From Deltaproteobacteria bacterium (lineage in GTDB: Bacteria; Myxococcota_C; UBA6777), in contig SBHC01000079.1 in assembly GCA_006226375.1 (NCBI GenBank), positions 339,751 through 403,750 on the forward strand: DNA of 64,000 bases. The letters are read 5' to 3'. Below, one piece after another: positions 17,981 to 29,300 of the stretch. A program made the translations under genes and the position numbers. Positions within the stretch are counted from its first letter, which is position 1, and each line of letters starts with the position of its first letter. Under the pieces are notes generated by a model. The model searched no databases and had not been told where the DNA came from. It saw nothing but the letters and a program-made list of their open reading frames with translations.

Positions 17981-19591
17981 TTAGCGGTTGTGGTATTCCA
18001 GCGCGCCTTTGATAAAGCCACGGAACAAGGGGTGTGGAGACAGCGGTCCCGACTTGAACTCAGGGTGGAACTGACAAGCAATAAAGAAGGGGTGTTGCTC
18101 GGGTGGAAGTTCCACAACTTCCACCAGGTTTCCTTCCTCGTAGAGACCTGAGAAGCTCAAGCCCTTCTCGGCCAGCTGCTCACGGTAGTTGTTGTTCACC
18201 TCGTAACGGTGACGGTGGCGCTCGCTCACCTCATCAGCGTTGTACAAGGACGACGCCAGGGAGTTGGGTTTCAGAGAGCACAGGTAAGCACCCAAGCGCA
18301 TGGTTGCGCCCATTTTCTCGATGTCTTCCTGACCGGCCATGGGATCCACAACGGGGTGTGGTGTGTCTGGGTCCAGTTCGGAGCTGTTGGCCCCTTTCAG
18401 TCCACAGGCGTTGCGCGCAAACTCCACCACGGCCATCTGCAGCCCCAGGCAGATCCCCAAGAATGGGATGTTGCGTTCACGAGCGATCTGAACCGCTCGA
18501 ATTTTCCCTTCGGTTCCACGATGACCAAATCCACCAGGAACAAGGACGCCATCAAGGTTGTCGAAGATATCCACGTCGCCTTCTTCGATCGCTTCGGCGT
18601 CCAGGTACAAACGCTCAACGTGTGCGTGATTGCTGATGCCGGCGTGGGTCAAGGCTTCGTTCAAGCTCTTGTACGACTCTTCCAGATCAACATACTTCCC
18701 GACGATTCCGATTCGAACCAGATGTTTGGGATGCTTCAGTTTTTTGAGCATCCGAGCCCAACGTTCGAGGCGGGCAGGACGTGACCAAATGTTGAGTTTG
18801 TCCGCGATGAGTTGGTCGAGACCCTCGCCTTGAAGCTGAAGCGGCACCTCGTAAATGGTCTCGGCGTCCGGCACGGAGAGAACTTCGCGGTGTTCCAGAT
18901 TGCAAAACAAGCCGATCTTTTTCTTGATATCTTCGTCGAGGCTTTGCTCACTGCGGCACAACAGGATATCCGGCTGGATCCCGATCGAGCGGAGCTCTTT
19001 GACGGAGTGCTGCGTGGGTTTGGTTTTCAGCTCTCCCGCCACTTTCAGGTAAGGAACGAGAGTCATGTGGATGTAGAGGACATGCTCTTTCCCCACATCA
19101 AACTGGAACTGGCGGATCGCTTCAAGGAAGGGCAAGCCTTCGATATCTCCGACAGTTCCTCCGACCTCACAGATCGCAACATCGACACCTTTGGCGGTCT
19201 CCCGGATCCGACGTTTGATCTCGTTGGTGACGTGGGGAATCACCTGGACGGTGCGACCGAGGTATTGGCCTTTTCGCTCGTCTTCGATGACCCGCTCGTA
19301 GACCTGGCCGGAGGTAAAGTTGTTGTTGCGGCTCATGGTCACGCTGGTGAAACGCTCGTAGTGACCGAGATCCAGATCGGTCTCGGCCCCATCGTCCGTA
19401 ACGAACACTTCCCCGTGTTGGAGAGGACTCATGGTTCCGGGATCGACGTTGAGGTAGGGGTCCATTTTGAGTAGAGTGATGCGGAGTCCCCGATCCTCCA
19501 TCAACGCGCCGATCGATGCAGCAGAAAGACCCTTGCCGAGAGAGGAGACAACCCCTCCTGTTACAAAAATGTACTTCGTTTGGCGTTCCAT
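17981..19591 (-). CDS. pyrG: CTP synthase
   Basis: This 536-residue enzyme makes CTP from UTP, ATP and glutamine. The synthetase domain opens with [16 protein letters not shown] (P-loop-like) and includes [15 protein letters not shown] and [10 protein letters not shown]. The glutamine amidotransferase domain has [20 protein letters not shown] (nucleophile Cys, near residue 380) and the FHPEF His/Glu pair. The length is normal. The ATG at 19591 follows AAGGAAC. Between the likely promoter and the start lies a hairpin with a U-run that looks like an attenuator (19618-19661), so the gene is probably controlled by pyrimidine supply. Confidence 0.97.
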   Translation of the reverse strand: MERQTKYIFVTGGVVSSLGKGLSAASIGALMEDRGLRITLLKMDPYLNVDPGTMSPLQHGEVFVTDDGAETDLDLGHYERFTSVTMSRNNNFTSGQVYERVIEDERKGQYLGRTVQVIPHVTNEIKRRIRETAKGVDVAICEVGGTVGDIEGLPFLEAIRQFQFDVGKEHVLYIHMTLVPYLKVAGELKTKPTQHSVKELRSIGIQPDILLCRSEQSLDEDIKKKIGLFCNLEHREVLSVPDAETIYEVPLQLQGEGLDQLIADKLNIWSRPARLERWARMLKKLKHPKHLVRIGIVGKYVDLEESYKSLNEALTHAGISNHAHVERLYLDAEAIEEGDVDIFDNLDGVLVPGGFGHRGTEGKIRAVQIARERNIPFLGICLGLQMAVVEFARNACGLKGANSSELDPDTPHPVVDPMAGQEDIEKMGATMRLGAYLCSLKPNSLASSLYNADEVSERHRHRYEVNNNYREQLAEKGLSFSGLYEEGNLVEVVELPPEQHPFFIACQFHPEFKSGPLSPHPLFRGFIKGALEYHNR

Positions 19592-19617
19592 GGTTCCTTG
19601 CCCGTTCTGGAAGCAGT

Positions 19618-19661
19618 AAAAAAAGGAGCGAAAGGCTGAATTTCCAGCCGAAATCTCCTTT
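19618..19661 (-). terminator. Intrinsic terminator in the pyrG leader (candidate attenuator)
   Basis: Read on the minus strand, AAAGGAG (19661-19655) pairs with CTCCTTT (19628-19622). An inner stem GGCTG/CAGCC (19649-19645 with 19638-19634) closes a six-base loop, and a run of seven U residues follows (19624-19618). It lies about 27 bases before the pyrG ATG and downstream of the probable promoter, so it would stop pyrG transcription early unless antiterminated. Confidence 0.65.
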
Positions 19662-19685
19662 GGAGGCGGAGCGAAAGTCGGCCCC

Positions 19686-19714
19686 TTAACGACACAACCC
19701 TCCGGCGGTGTCAA
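19686..19714 (-). promoter_or_regulatory. Candidate pyrG promoter
   Basis: On the minus strand there is a perfect TTGACA (19714-19709), 17 bases, then a poor -10 (CGTTAA, 19691-19686). The next bases are GGGGCC, a plausible start region. The -10 is weak, so this is tentative. It lies back to back with the rpsD promoter. Confidence 0.35.
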
Positions 19715-19743
19715 GAAGGTAGCAAACCTTGGATCTTTTTCTC

Positions 19744-19770
19744 TTGACAATAGATACGAGAACTTATAAA
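19744..19770 (+). promoter_or_regulatory. Candidate distal rpsD promoter
   Basis: TTGACA at 19744-19749 and TATAAA at 19765-19770, spacing 15. It would give a leader of roughly 125 bases before rpsD. Confidence 0.4.
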
Positions 19771-19833
19771 GTCCTCCGGCACTTGACCCAATGGAATCGC
19801 TCCAGACCATCGCATTCAGCGATTTTTCAAGGA

Positions 19834-19839
19834 TATAAT
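19834..19839 (+). promoter_or_regulatory. Candidate proximal rpsD -10 element
   Basis: There is a perfect TATAAT at 19834-19839, about 65 bases before rpsD. No good -35 lies 16-18 bases upstream, so it may be activator dependent or fortuitous. Confidence 0.35.
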
Positions 19840-19903
19840 AGTTCTCGGGATCATCAACAATCTTCCCTATTTCACGAAAAGATAGTGTACCAAGGAGATC
19901 TTC

Positions 19904-20512
19904 ATGGCTCGCTTTAAGGGACCTCGAGTTAAGAAAATGCGCGCATTGGGCACCGACCTCCCCGGTCTGTCCCGCAAATCGATCGATCGCCGCCCCTACC
20001 CCCCCGGCCAACACGGCAAGGTAGGGCGCCGCAAGATCACGGAATACGGTCGTCGTTTGATCGAGAAGCAAAAGCTCCGCTTCAACTACGGCTTGAGCGA
20101 GCGACAACTCCGTCGCCTCTTCGACGAAGCACGCCGCAGCAAGAAGGCTACCGGCGAGAAGCTCCTTGAGCTCCTCGAAAGCCGTCTGGACAACGCCGTG
20201 TTCCGCGCTGGCTTTGCTCCGACCATTCCGGCCGCTCGTCAGCTCGTTAGCCACGGTCACATCACCGTCAACGGCAAGCGCGTCAACATCGCATCCTTCC
20301 GCATCAGCGTGAACGACGAGATCGGTCTGCGCGAGAAGAGCAAAAAGCTCGCTTGTGTAGAAGAGTCCCTCGACGCTCCCGCGTTGCTCCGACCCAACTG
20401 GGTTGACTTCGACGACAAAGAGCGCACCGCGAAGGTCCTCGACCTCCCCGGCCTCGACTCTGTTCCCTTCGATATCGACGTTCAACTCGTTATCGAATAT
20501 TACTCCCGATAA
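19904..20512 (+). CDS. rpsD: 30S ribosomal protein S4
   Basis: This 202-residue primary 16S rRNA-binding protein has the N-terminal [16 protein letters not shown], then [16 protein letters not shown] and an S4 RNA-binding domain ([39 protein letters not shown] as separate motifs). The N-terminal zinc-binding Cys cluster of some S4 proteins is absent. AAGGAG precedes the ATG. The gene stands alone rather than in the alpha operon (rpsM-rpsK-rpsD-rpoA). Its separate promoters and leader leave room for S4 autoregulation, which I cannot confirm from the sequence. Confidence 0.97.
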   Translation: MARFKGPRVKKMRALGTDLPGLSRKSIDRRPYPPGQHGKVGRRKITEYGRRLIEKQKLRFNYGLSERQLRRLFDEARRSKKATGEKLLELLESRLDNAVFRAGFAPTIPAARQLVSHGHITVNGKRVNIASFRISVNDEIGLREKSKKLACVEESLDAPALLRPNWVDFDDKERTAKVLDLPGLDSVPFDIDVQLVIEYYSR

Positions 20513-20539
20513 TCCCACACTCCTGGTCTTCCCAAGACT

Positions 20540-21745
20540 GTGTACACTCCCTCTTCCACCCGCCCTTTTTGTACCCATCGCAAAACTCTTTTCGCGAGCA
20601 GTCGCCGTATCATCATCAAGTTGGGCAGTGCAGTTCTAACTCGTGAGAAGGGACTCGATCGCGTTAATATCCACCGCATCAGCGACCAGATTGCAGAGTT
20701 AAAAGCGTTGGGAATCACCTGCATCGTTGTATCCTCTGGCGCTGTAGCTGCAGGATGGAAGCGACTCGGCCAAAGCCGTAGACCGCAGACCATTCCACAA
20801 AAGCAAGCTGCAGCAGCCGTTGGACAAAGTCGTTTGATGCGGGTTTGGGAAGAGGGCTTGGGCAAGCACGACCACAACGTGGCACAAGTCCTCCTCACCG
20901 CCGAAGATCTTGCCGATCGACGACGCTACCTCAACGCTCGACACACCCTCGACACACTCCTCGACTGGGACGTCATCCCTATCATCAACGAGAACGACAC
21001 CGTCGCGACGGAAGAGATCAAGTTCGGTGACAACGATCAGCTAGCCGCGCTTCTGGCTGGCCTGGTGCAGGCCGATCTTGTTGTCCTGATGACTGACACG
21101 GATGGGCTCTACGACAAGAACCCACACCTCCACGACGACGCAACGCGGGTCCCTCTTGTTGAAACCCTGGATGACTCCTTGTTTGACCTGGTCGATCAAT
21201 CGACCAGCGATGTAGGAACGGGTGGCATGAGGAGCAAACTCCTCGCAGCTCAAACCAGCACCAAGTCAGGGATTCCCTTATTGATTGGCCCCGGCCGCCA
21301 GCGCGATGTGTTGCTTCGGCTGCTCCACGGAGAGTCGTGGGGGACTCTGTTCCTCCCTCATCACAAGCCCTACGCAGGAAAGAAGCTGTGGCTGGCCCAC
21401 CTGACCAAGCCACAAGGAACGTTGGTGCTTGACGATGGAGCAGCTCATGCCTTGCAGGTCAAAGGGAGTTCGCTCTTGCCCATTGGGATTGTTCGTGTCG
21501 AAGGAGAGTTTCGTGCTGGGGATGGTGTACTCTGCCAAACCCTCAATGGAACATCCCTTGGCGTCGGACTCACCAACTACAACGCTTCAGAGCTCCGACA
21601 GATCGTGGGCCAACGAAGTGATGCCATCACGTTAATTTTGGGGTACAAGCATTCCGACGAAGTCATTCATCGGGACCATTTTGTACTCACCCCATTACCT
21701 CCTTCAGACGAGTCCCTCCAGGATTCCGACAAAACCCAAGATTGA
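20540..21745 (+). CDS. proB: Glutamate 5-kinase
   Basis: This 401-residue enzyme is the first of proline synthesis. The amino-acid-kinase domain has [31 protein letters not shown] and [12 protein letters not shown]-terminal PUA domain (about residues 300-385; [25 protein letters not shown]) is the standard feedback-related module. No in-frame ATG lies upstream of the conserved core, so the start is taken as GTG at 20540, without a clear ribosome site, 27 bases after rpsD. It may therefore be read through from rpsD. proA follows after 28 bases. Confidence 0.94.
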   Translation: MYTPSSTRPFCTHRKTLFASSRRIIIKLGSAVLTREKGLDRVNIHRISDQIAELKALGITCIVVSSGAVAAGWKRLGQSRRPQTIPQKQAAAAVGQSRLMRVWEEGLGKHDHNVAQVLLTAEDLADRRRYLNARHTLDTLLDWDVIPIINENDTVATEEIKFGDNDQLAALLAGLVQADLVVLMTDTDGLYDKNPHLHDDATRVPLVETLDDSLFDLVDQSTSDVGTGGMRSKLLAAQTSTKSGIPLLIGPGRQRDVLLRLLHGESWGTLFLPHHKPYAGKKLWLAHLTKPQGTLVLDDGAAHALQVKGSSLLPIGIVRVEGEFRAGDGVLCQTLNGTSLGVGLTNYNASELRQIVGQRSDAITLILGYKHSDEVIHRDHFVLTPLPPSDESLQDSDKTQD

Positions 21746-21773
21746 GACCATCCCAACACAGGAGAGCAAGCCC

Positions 21774-23027
21774 ATGGCTTTGGAACAAATGATACGTGAC
21801 ATGGGGCAACAGGCTCGACAGGCCTCTCTGCAGATGGCCAGCCTGACCAGTGAAGCCAAGAACCAAATGCTTCAGGAGATGGCTCGACTTCTCGACTCAT
21901 CGAGGGACGAAATCGCAGCAGCCAACGCCAAAGACCTGGAAGCCGCCGCTGCGCGAAACCTGGAAGGCTCCAAGCTCGACCGGCTCAAGCTCACCCCCAA
22001 ACGCATCGACGACCTCATCGCTGGCTTGCACGACGTCGCCGCCCTCCCCGACCCTGTCGGAGAAGTGACCAAGATGTGGATGCGACCCAACGGTCTTCAA
22101 GTCGGGCGTGTGCGCATTCCTCTTGGGGTGATTGGCATCATTTACGAGTCACGCCCTAACGTAACAGTGGAAGCGGCTGCGCTCTGTATCAAGGCAGGCA
22201 ATGCGGTGATCCTGCGTGGAGGCTCCGAGGCCTTTCACTCCAACAGCTTTCTGACCCAGCTTCTACAACAAGCGATGGCCTCCGCCTCTCTGCCTGTCCA
22301 CGGCGTACAGCTCGTGGAGACCACCGACCGAGAGGCCGTCAAAATCCTGCTGGAACAGGAAGACACCATTGATGTGATGATTCCACGAGGCGGCGAAACG
22401 CTCATTCGCTTCGTGGCAGAGAACGCCAGGATGCCCGTGCTCAAGCACTACAAAGGTGTGTGTCATGTGTACGTCGACTCCGAAGCCGACCTCAACATGG
22501 CGACAGAGATTAGCGTCAACGCGAAAGCCCAACGTCCCGGAGTTTGCAACGCGATGGAGACGCTGCTTGTGCACGCCGACGTCGCTGAAACGTTCTTGCC
22601 ACAGGCTGCAAAAGCCCTGCAGGAAGCGGGAGTGTCCCTGCGTGGCTGTGAGCGAACCGTCAAGATCCTCTCTTGTGAGCCTGCCACCGAAGACGACTGG
22701 TACGAAGAGTACCTGAACCTGACCCTGGCAGTCCGGGTCGTTGACTCCATGGACGACGCCATCGCTCACATTCACAAGTATGGCTCCCAGCATACAGAAG
22801 CCATCGTCACAGAAAGTTACAAGAAGGCACAAGACTTCCTTCGCCGTGTGTTATCCTCCTTGGTGTTGGTGAACGCCTCCACAAGGTTCAACGATGGCTT
22901 TCAGTTGGGATTGGGCGCGGAGATTGGAATCTCCACATCGCGCCTGCATGCCTTCGGTGCCATGGGACTGGAAGAACTCACCACCACGAAATTTATCGCC
23001 TATGGACAGGGACAAATTCGTACCTGA
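21774..23027 (+). CDS. proA: Gamma-glutamyl phosphate reductase
   Basis: This 417-residue NADPH-dependent reductase, the second step of proline synthesis, forms an operon with proB. Conserved segments are [45 protein letters not shown] and [14 protein letters not shown], whose Cys is the expected nucleophile. The C-terminal [19 protein letters not shown] and [14 protein letters not shown] (here [10 protein letters not shown]) segments are also typical. AGGAGAG precedes the ATG at 21774, which is preferred over in-frame codons overlapping proB. Confidence 0.96.
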   Translation: MALEQMIRDMGQQARQASLQMASLTSEAKNQMLQEMARLLDSSRDEIAAANAKDLEAAAARNLEGSKLDRLKLTPKRIDDLIAGLHDVAALPDPVGEVTKMWMRPNGLQVGRVRIPLGVIGIIYESRPNVTVEAAALCIKAGNAVILRGGSEAFHSNSFLTQLLQQAMASASLPVHGVQLVETTDREAVKILLEQEDTIDVMIPRGGETLIRFVAENARMPVLKHYKGVCHVYVDSEADLNMATEISVNAKAQRPGVCNAMETLLVHADVAETFLPQAAKALQEAGVSLRGCERTVKILSCEPATEDDWYEEYLNLTLAVRVVDSMDDAIAHIHKYGSQHTEAIVTESYKKAQDFLRRVLSSLVLVNASTRFNDGFQLGLGAEIGISTSRLHAFGAMGLEELTTTKFIAYGQGQIRT

Positions 23028-23281
23028 CCAAGGAGATCCTTGGTCCAGCAGAGCGAGAAAGAAAGAGGGTTTTCTTGACTTTCCGAGGGGCATTTGCTAA
23101 CCGTTTGAAATCCAAATAGTTGCTGTATACAGGGCTGCATGTGGCCCTCAGCATGAATGCATCTGTGTTCGAAGGAATGGATTGTCAGAAGGTGTATCAA
23201 ACCCCAAGTTTCCATCCGACTCTGTCAGAGGACCTTGTGGGTTCACAGCTTTTGGACGCACAAAACACATCGAGGCCAAGA

Positions 23282-24589
23282 ATGGAAGAGGCGCTTCGTC
23301 GCTCGATACATCTAGTGTTGGATGCCATTCCTCAAGAGGAACCACGGCAGATCTTGGCGGAACTCCTGCAAATAGCGCTCCCCGCCCTACACAAGCTCTC
23401 TACGCTCGACGACAACATTTTTCAGTGCTACGCCGCTTGCAGCACAGTGGATGAAGAGAGCGGTGCGCTTGACTTGATGGTGACCGCCCTTCGCAACGAT
23501 ATCTTCACGGGCCCTCAACGTTTTGTGAAGCGCCAGTTTGAGTTGGGCTTCATCGCCCAAGACCTGCCCCAAGAATCAGGCTGGGATTCTGGAGAGTTTG
23601 ACTTTGGCGACTTCGGCGACTTTGGCAGCGCCGACAACTACCAGGCCCAGCCGGCCAGCGGCGAAACGTTCCGAGGCTGGGTGTCAGCCAGTCGCTCGTC
23701 GCGAGAACTCCCCCACATGGGCGACCACGACATCGACGAAGCCATCGATTTCCTCACCGACGACGAGGCGGTCTCCAGCGTCCAGGACGTCCTTGATGGA
23801 CTCCGCGAAGACCTCACCTACATGAGTCGAACCCTGCGAGAGCAGCTTCTCCAAGAGGAAGACCGCCTCCGACAGGCCTTCCACGAAGCCAACTACAGCC
23901 TGATGATCCGGGAGTTGGACGCGAGCCGCACCACGCTGATGGAGGCTCTGTTTGCGCTGGTGAGCGCCATCTTTGTCCGCTTCCTCGACGACTTTGACCC
24001 CACCACTCTCCCTGGTTTTCGCAACGCCTTGGGTCACGCGCTCATCGCTCGTAGCCATGTCGCCCGCTTGATGTACCAGACCAACACCCACAACGCGCTC
24101 ATCCAAGATTCGGATCGCAGCGAAGAAGAACGCCGCGAGCACTTGCTCGCGGTCCAGAACCTCCTCGACAACTTTATCAAAGGCAACGCCTTTCAAAGCC
24201 TGGTGCCCGCAGACCGATGGGAGTTTGTGAACTTCCTTAAGGACCTCCAGCGAGACTCACTTCGCCTCGCCGCCCAATCGGCCGAAGGATTGAGCAAGTA
24301 CCTGGAATCGCATCACAGCTTGAACCAGGGAGAGATTCTTCAACAGTACGACCAGGACGTGGTGGACGAGATCCAATCCTTGCTTGAAGCCAGTCAATCC
24401 CTCATCGACATCAGCTTCATCAACGCCAAAGACCTCGTGAACAAAGCGCATGAGGCAGCCTGCAAGCTCTACGGTCGCCGCATGGACCTCGACGTCCAAT
24501 TGGACACCTGGGCGTACCAACCCCCTTCCCTGGAGACCCCCAACGAACTTCGCAGCTTCATGGAACAATTGACGAAGCTCATCCGCTAA
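23282..24589 (+). CDS. Hypothetical helical cytoplasmic protein
   Basis: I do not recognise this protein (435 residues from the chosen start). It has no signal peptide or TM segment. It is predominantly alpha-helical, with a Gly/Asp/Phe stretch (DFGDFGDFGS, near residue 110) dividing a short N-terminal part from a long helical C-terminal part containing coiled-coil-like segments (TLREQLLQEEDRLRQAFHE). The ATG at 23282 has GAGG six bases upstream. The open frame extends to a TTG at 23120, but the upstream stretch has different codon use and no good ribosome site. It lies between proA and the cardiolipin synthase on the same strand. Confidence 0.7.
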   Translation: MEEALRRSIHLVLDAIPQEEPRQILAELLQIALPALHKLSTLDDNIFQCYAACSTVDEESGALDLMVTALRNDIFTGPQRFVKRQFELGFIAQDLPQESGWDSGEFDFGDFGDFGSADNYQAQPASGETFRGWVSASRSSRELPHMGDHDIDEAIDFLTDDEAVSSVQDVLDGLREDLTYMSRTLREQLLQEEDRLRQAFHEANYSLMIRELDASRTTLMEALFALVSAIFVRFLDDFDPTTLPGFRNALGHALIARSHVARLMYQTNTHNALIQDSDRSEEERREHLLAVQNLLDNFIKGNAFQSLVPADRWEFVNFLKDLQRDSLRLAAQSAEGLSKYLESHHSLNQGEILQQYDQDVVDEIQSLLEASQSLIDISFINAKDLVNKAHEAACKLYGRRMDLDVQLDTWAYQPPSLETPNELRSFMEQLTKLIR

Positions 24590-24700
24590 CCTCCTTTTCC
24601 TTTGCACTTTCGGTTGACAGGCACCTTCTCCACCTTCAAACTGAAGTTGTATCCCCAAGAATGAATCCCTCCACCTGATTTGAACAGAGGCGAACACGCG

Positions 24701-26203
24701 ATGCCACACTCCGCACCTTTCCTATTTGCAATGGAAGAGCTTTACGCTCCGGTGTTGCGGGTGTTTGTCCAGTTTTGGTACATCATTCTGGTGCTGGCTG
24801 TCACATCCGTTGCCTTGTACGCCGCAGTCCATGTGGCGCTTCACAAGCGCGATGTCCGCGCAGCCATTGGTTGGATTGGGATCATCATGTTGGTCCCGCT
24901 GTTTGGAACGGTGCTTTACTTCCTATTGGGAATCAACCGCATCCAACGCCGCGCCAACGTGCTGTTCGGTGATCGACTGCGAATGGAAAGCAACAACACC
25001 GACTGGCATGTGGACGAAAATCTGCTTGTGGGGCACCTTCCTCTGGACTCGCAGCATCTCCTCTCCCTCTATCGACTGGTCGAAAAGGTCTCACGCCGTC
25101 CGCTCCTCAGCGGAAACAAAGTGGAACCCCTCAACGGTGGGGACGCAGCCTACCCCAGCATGCTCAAGGCGATCCAGGAGGCTGAAGCCTCCATTAGCAT
25201 GTGCACCTACATCTTCGACGACGACCCTGTGGGTCGAGAGTTCCTTCAGGCCATGGTCGAAGCCAACGAGCGAGGCGTGGAAGTCCGAATTCTGATCGAT
25301 GCGGTGGGCGCCCGGTACTCGTACCCGCCCATTCACCAAACCATGAGGGAAGCAGGGCTAGAGGTGGAGATCTTCAACCCCTCTCGCGTACCTTGGAAAT
25401 GGGCTTATGCCAACCTACGTAACCACCGGAAGCTGCTCATCATCGACGGTTGCATTGGATTCACTGGAGGAATGAACATCCGGGAGGGCACCCAACTCTC
25501 CCGCAAACCCTCCCACCCTATCCAGGACCTTCACTTTCGTGTGCAAGGCCCTGTGGTAGCGGAGCTTCAAGAGTCCTTCTGTGAAGATTGGTCGTTTGCA
25601 ACAGGCAACACCATTGAAGGTCCTCTTTGGTTTCCTCCGCTGACACCCGTTGGCAATAGCTGCTGTCGAGCGCTCAGTGACGGTCCAGATGAAGACTTTG
25701 AACACATCCGCTGGGCAATATTGGGGGCGATAGCCTCAGCCGAACGCTCGGTCCGGATCATCACCCCATACTTCCTCCCCGATGCAGCAACCGTGAGCGC
25801 TTTGAATGTTGCGGCCATGCGTGGTCTCAAAGTGGAGATTTTGGTTCCAGCGCACAACAACCTCACCCTTGTGCAGTGGGCCTCAACCGCTCACTTTGGC
25901 CAACTGCTGGCGCGAGGATGCCGGATCTTTGAGACCCCCTCCCCCTTCGACCACACCAAGCTGATGATCGTGGATGGAGCCTGGGTGATGATGGGATCTG
26001 CCAACTGGGACCCGCGCAGTTTGCGGCTCAACTTTGAGCTCAATGTTGAGTGCTACGACGCTGAGCTGGCGACCCAATTGGAACAATTGTTCCTGGAGAA
26101 ACGCCAGCGCTCGCACGAAGTGACCAAGGCCGAGAGTCGCGACAGACCGCTATCCCAACGTGTACGTAACGGCTTCGCAAGACTTCTTTCTCCCTACCTC
26201 TAG
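24701..26203 (+). CDS. Cardiolipin synthase (phospholipase D family)
   Basis: The protein has 500 residues. Two N-terminal TM helices (about residues 20-45 and 55-78) have the PLD-nuclease N-terminal signature (RDVRAAIGWIGIIMLVPLFG). Two HKD motifs follow: NHRKLLIIDGCIGFTGG near 240 and DHTKLMIVDGAWVMMGSAN near 417. This is the standard architecture and length of bacterial Cls, which joins two phosphatidylglycerols into cardiolipin at the inner membrane. A second ATG at 24731 is a possible start. It precedes the AAA/VWA unit by 170 bases on the same strand, but a functional link is only possible, not shown. Confidence 0.93.
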   Translation: MPHSAPFLFAMEELYAPVLRVFVQFWYIILVLAVTSVALYAAVHVALHKRDVRAAIGWIGIIMLVPLFGTVLYFLLGINRIQRRANVLFGDRLRMESNNTDWHVDENLLVGHLPLDSQHLLSLYRLVEKVSRRPLLSGNKVEPLNGGDAAYPSMLKAIQEAEASISMCTYIFDDDPVGREFLQAMVEANERGVEVRILIDAVGARYSYPPIHQTMREAGLEVEIFNPSRVPWKWAYANLRNHRKLLIIDGCIGFTGGMNIREGTQLSRKPSHPIQDLHFRVQGPVVAELQESFCEDWSFATGNTIEGPLWFPPLTPVGNSCCRALSDGPDEDFEHIRWAILGAIASAERSVRIITPYFLPDAATVSALNVAAMRGLKVEILVPAHNNLTLVQWASTAHFGQLLARGCRIFETPSPFDHTKLMIVDGAWVMMGSANWDPRSLRLNFELNVECYDAELATQLEQLFLEKRQRSHEVTKAESRDRPLSQRVRNGFARLLSPYL

Positions 26204-26372
26204 CCCAATATTCCGGGCGTTTGACTCCTATCCTTCAGGAAAGAGCCATAGACGCAAAGACAAGGAAGCATTATATATAGGCCCACCGCAGAAAGAAGCC
26301 GGGAAAGCCACAAGAACTCGTGGGCTGAGAGGCCAGCGCCACCCAAAGAATGAGAGACAAGGATCAACACGT

Positions 26373-29300
26373 ATGGAAATCCGCATTATTTCCGCCCACT
26401 CAGCCATCGCATATCCCATTGCTGTGCATTTGGAAGAAGCCCTCAGCGCAACGGTGCATCTCAGCAGCTCCCACGTGAATCGATACGAGCTAGCGCACCG
26501 AGCGGGCTTGCCGATGCAGAAGGTGTCACAGCTGCTGGCAATGCTTCAGCCTTTGTCTCCCATTGTCCGAATGAACCCCGCTCTCACCGACGCCGACTTT
26601 GAGCTCTACCTTGGAGACAACAACACCCTCGACAACTGGAACATCTCGGTGCACGCCGACAACGAAGAGCTGTGTTCCGAATTTGTTACGAAGTTGGAAA
26701 GCTCCGGATTCTCCTGCAACAACAGCTCCACTGGCTACCAACAAGAGAGCAAGATGTTGTTTGGCGGCGCCTCAGCCTTTGCCCGTCAGGCCATCCAATG
26801 GTTCGCCAAACAGTACAACGTAAGCCTGAGCGAGCGAAAAGACTGGAGCGAAGAAGACAACGACATCTGGATCTACCTTCGTCACCCCAAACACGACCAG
26901 TTTCCTCCACGGGAGTGCTTCGACGTACAGGTCCATACCGACAGCCCAGAGTCTGCCATTTCACTGCGCGACGTCCTCTTGGATGCCGGATTTTCCCAGG
27001 CAAGCTCCAGCCCATCGGACTCGTTCCTCTCGCTCAACCGTTTTCAGATTGAGGCCGGTCCGTTTGCACAGAGTGAGTCACAGTCCGACCTTCGACAGCT
27101 TGAGTTCATGTGCAGGACTTTCCTTGAACAAGCAGGGGTTGACCTGGAACGGTACCCCCTCCACATCAACACGGACTCTTCCGACTCTCTTCAGGCGAAG
27201 ATCTTTTTGCCCCTGCGCCAATGGAAAGAAGGCAACCTCCTCCCTTACGCAGGCCCCTACCCCGATCGGTTTGAGCTGTTCATCCAGACAGACGCTCCCG
27301 AACGACTCGAAGCCCTCACAACTCAGTGCCGAGAGTTGGGCCTGGCTGGTGTATCGGTGCAGACCATCCGAGAAAGTGACCCACCAACCGGGTTTGAGAT
27401 GACTTGGGGCGCGGCTGAAGAGGTCCCTCATATCACCTCCCAACTCGAACAGTTCACCCGCGAGTTTCTTTCGGAAGAGTTGGAAGACGATGACTGGGAG
27501 TTGTACGTCAACCGCCGCCCAGACGAGGAAGAATGGTCCCACAAGATCCAGATTTCCCTCCCGATCCGTCGGGCAGAGAGTGGCTCACTGACCGACGCGA
27601 TCCTGTCTCATGCACGACACTTTGACCTCGCCATCTACAGCCAGGAGATGGATCGCCTGAACCCCTTGCTCGACGAGCTGAGAGGTATGGGCTTCAAGAC
27701 CTTCGATACCAACAGCGAATGCCACGAAGACACCCCCTTGATCCGTTATGGAGGCGCTCTTCCAGCGCTTTTGGAGCACCTTCGCCAGCGGTTCCAACCG
27801 TTCGTGGAGAGTGAGATCTCCCTGCAAAAGGCCTGGGACGACAGCGACGACGATATCTGGGTGTACCTCCCTCGTTCATCGGTTCGGCCTGAAGAACCGA
27901 CGATGTCGCTGCAGCATCGCCCCGATCTGCAAGAGTGGCTGGCTCCCAACGGTGAGATCACCCACGTGGACTCTCCCCTTGTGTCCATCCAACAGGATAC
28001 CGTCCAGATCGCCGATATGACCCTGCACCGACGGCCTCATCATGATAGCAACCTGGCACCGGAAACCTCCCTGTTCCAGCACTACTGCATTGACACCATC
28101 ACCGCCGAAACGCTGAGCTTTATCGCGACCAGCGTTGCGATGAGGGAGCCCTGCCTCTTGGAAGGGGAAACCAGCACCTCCAAGACCAGCGCGGTGTTGT
28201 ACCTGGCTTCGCTGCTCAACCAACCGATTGTCCGATTGAACCTCAACGGTCAAACCGACACCAGCGAGCTCATCGGCCGCTTTGTGCCCGACACGGACAC
28301 CTCAACCCAAGGCTCTCACAAAACGGCTGACAGTCTGGACGGCTTACCTGCCGCCCCAGCATCCGAGTCCAAATCCAGCGGGCAACGCTCTCCCTGGCGT
28401 TGGCAGGATGGTCTGATTGTACAAGCCATGCGCAAAGGCTGGTGGGTGCTCCTTGATGAGGTAAACCTCGCGGAACCACAGATACTCGAACGCTTGAACT
28501 CTGTGCTGGAACAAACCCCGTCGCTCATTTTGACCGAATACGACAACGCAGTGCTCGGTCCAGGTGGCGAGCCTGTCCACCCAGACTTCCGCTTGTTCGC
28601 GACAATGAACCCTGCAGAGTATGAAGGCCGCTCCACGCTGAGTCCTGCCTACCGAGACCGTTGGCGTGCGTACAGGTTTGTCACCCCTCCCAGCGAAACC
28701 GAGTACCTGCACATGCTTCACTTGCTTGTGTACGGACAGCAACCCGACGTCACCTTGATGGGCCAGACGTACAAAGGTGGCGAGACGACCGCTCCTTACA
28801 GTATGTTGGCAGACATTCCTATGCTTGGGTCCTTCTTGGACGCTCTCGCCCGCTTCCACGCGTCCCTTGAACATGCAGTGCGTCCACAAGGCTCCAGTGG
28901 TCCAAGGCTTGGAAACCGACGTCGTGAGCGTTACATCTTCACGCGGCGTGGTCTGCTCAGTTTCATCGACTTCCTGGCCAACCTCGTCCCAGGAAACTCC
29001 TCCCCAACCACGCGGATCTTGCGCATTGCGCTGTACCGTTACTACCTCGCTCGCATCGCTGACCCCAACGACCAGATGGTGGTCATCCAATTGCTTGACG
29101 CTGTCGGGATCGGTCCCAACCAGTGGATGTTCAGCGGGCAACAATGTGACCTCGTCCTGGTGGACATCGGCCCGAACAGCGAAGAGCTGCTGGAGAAAGC
29201 CGCTGCGTTGTTTGAAGAAGAAGATCCAGAGCAGGTTGAAGAGCTGCTCAGCCAGCCCCAGATTACACTGTACCGCGACATCTCACTCGAAGAAGCCCAA

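Noticed and set aside
19592..20578. Upstream extension of the pyrG frame by about 330 codons
   Set aside because: It runs antisense through rpsD and through the pyrG leader terminator. The conserved CTP synthase N-terminus begins at the ATG at 19591.
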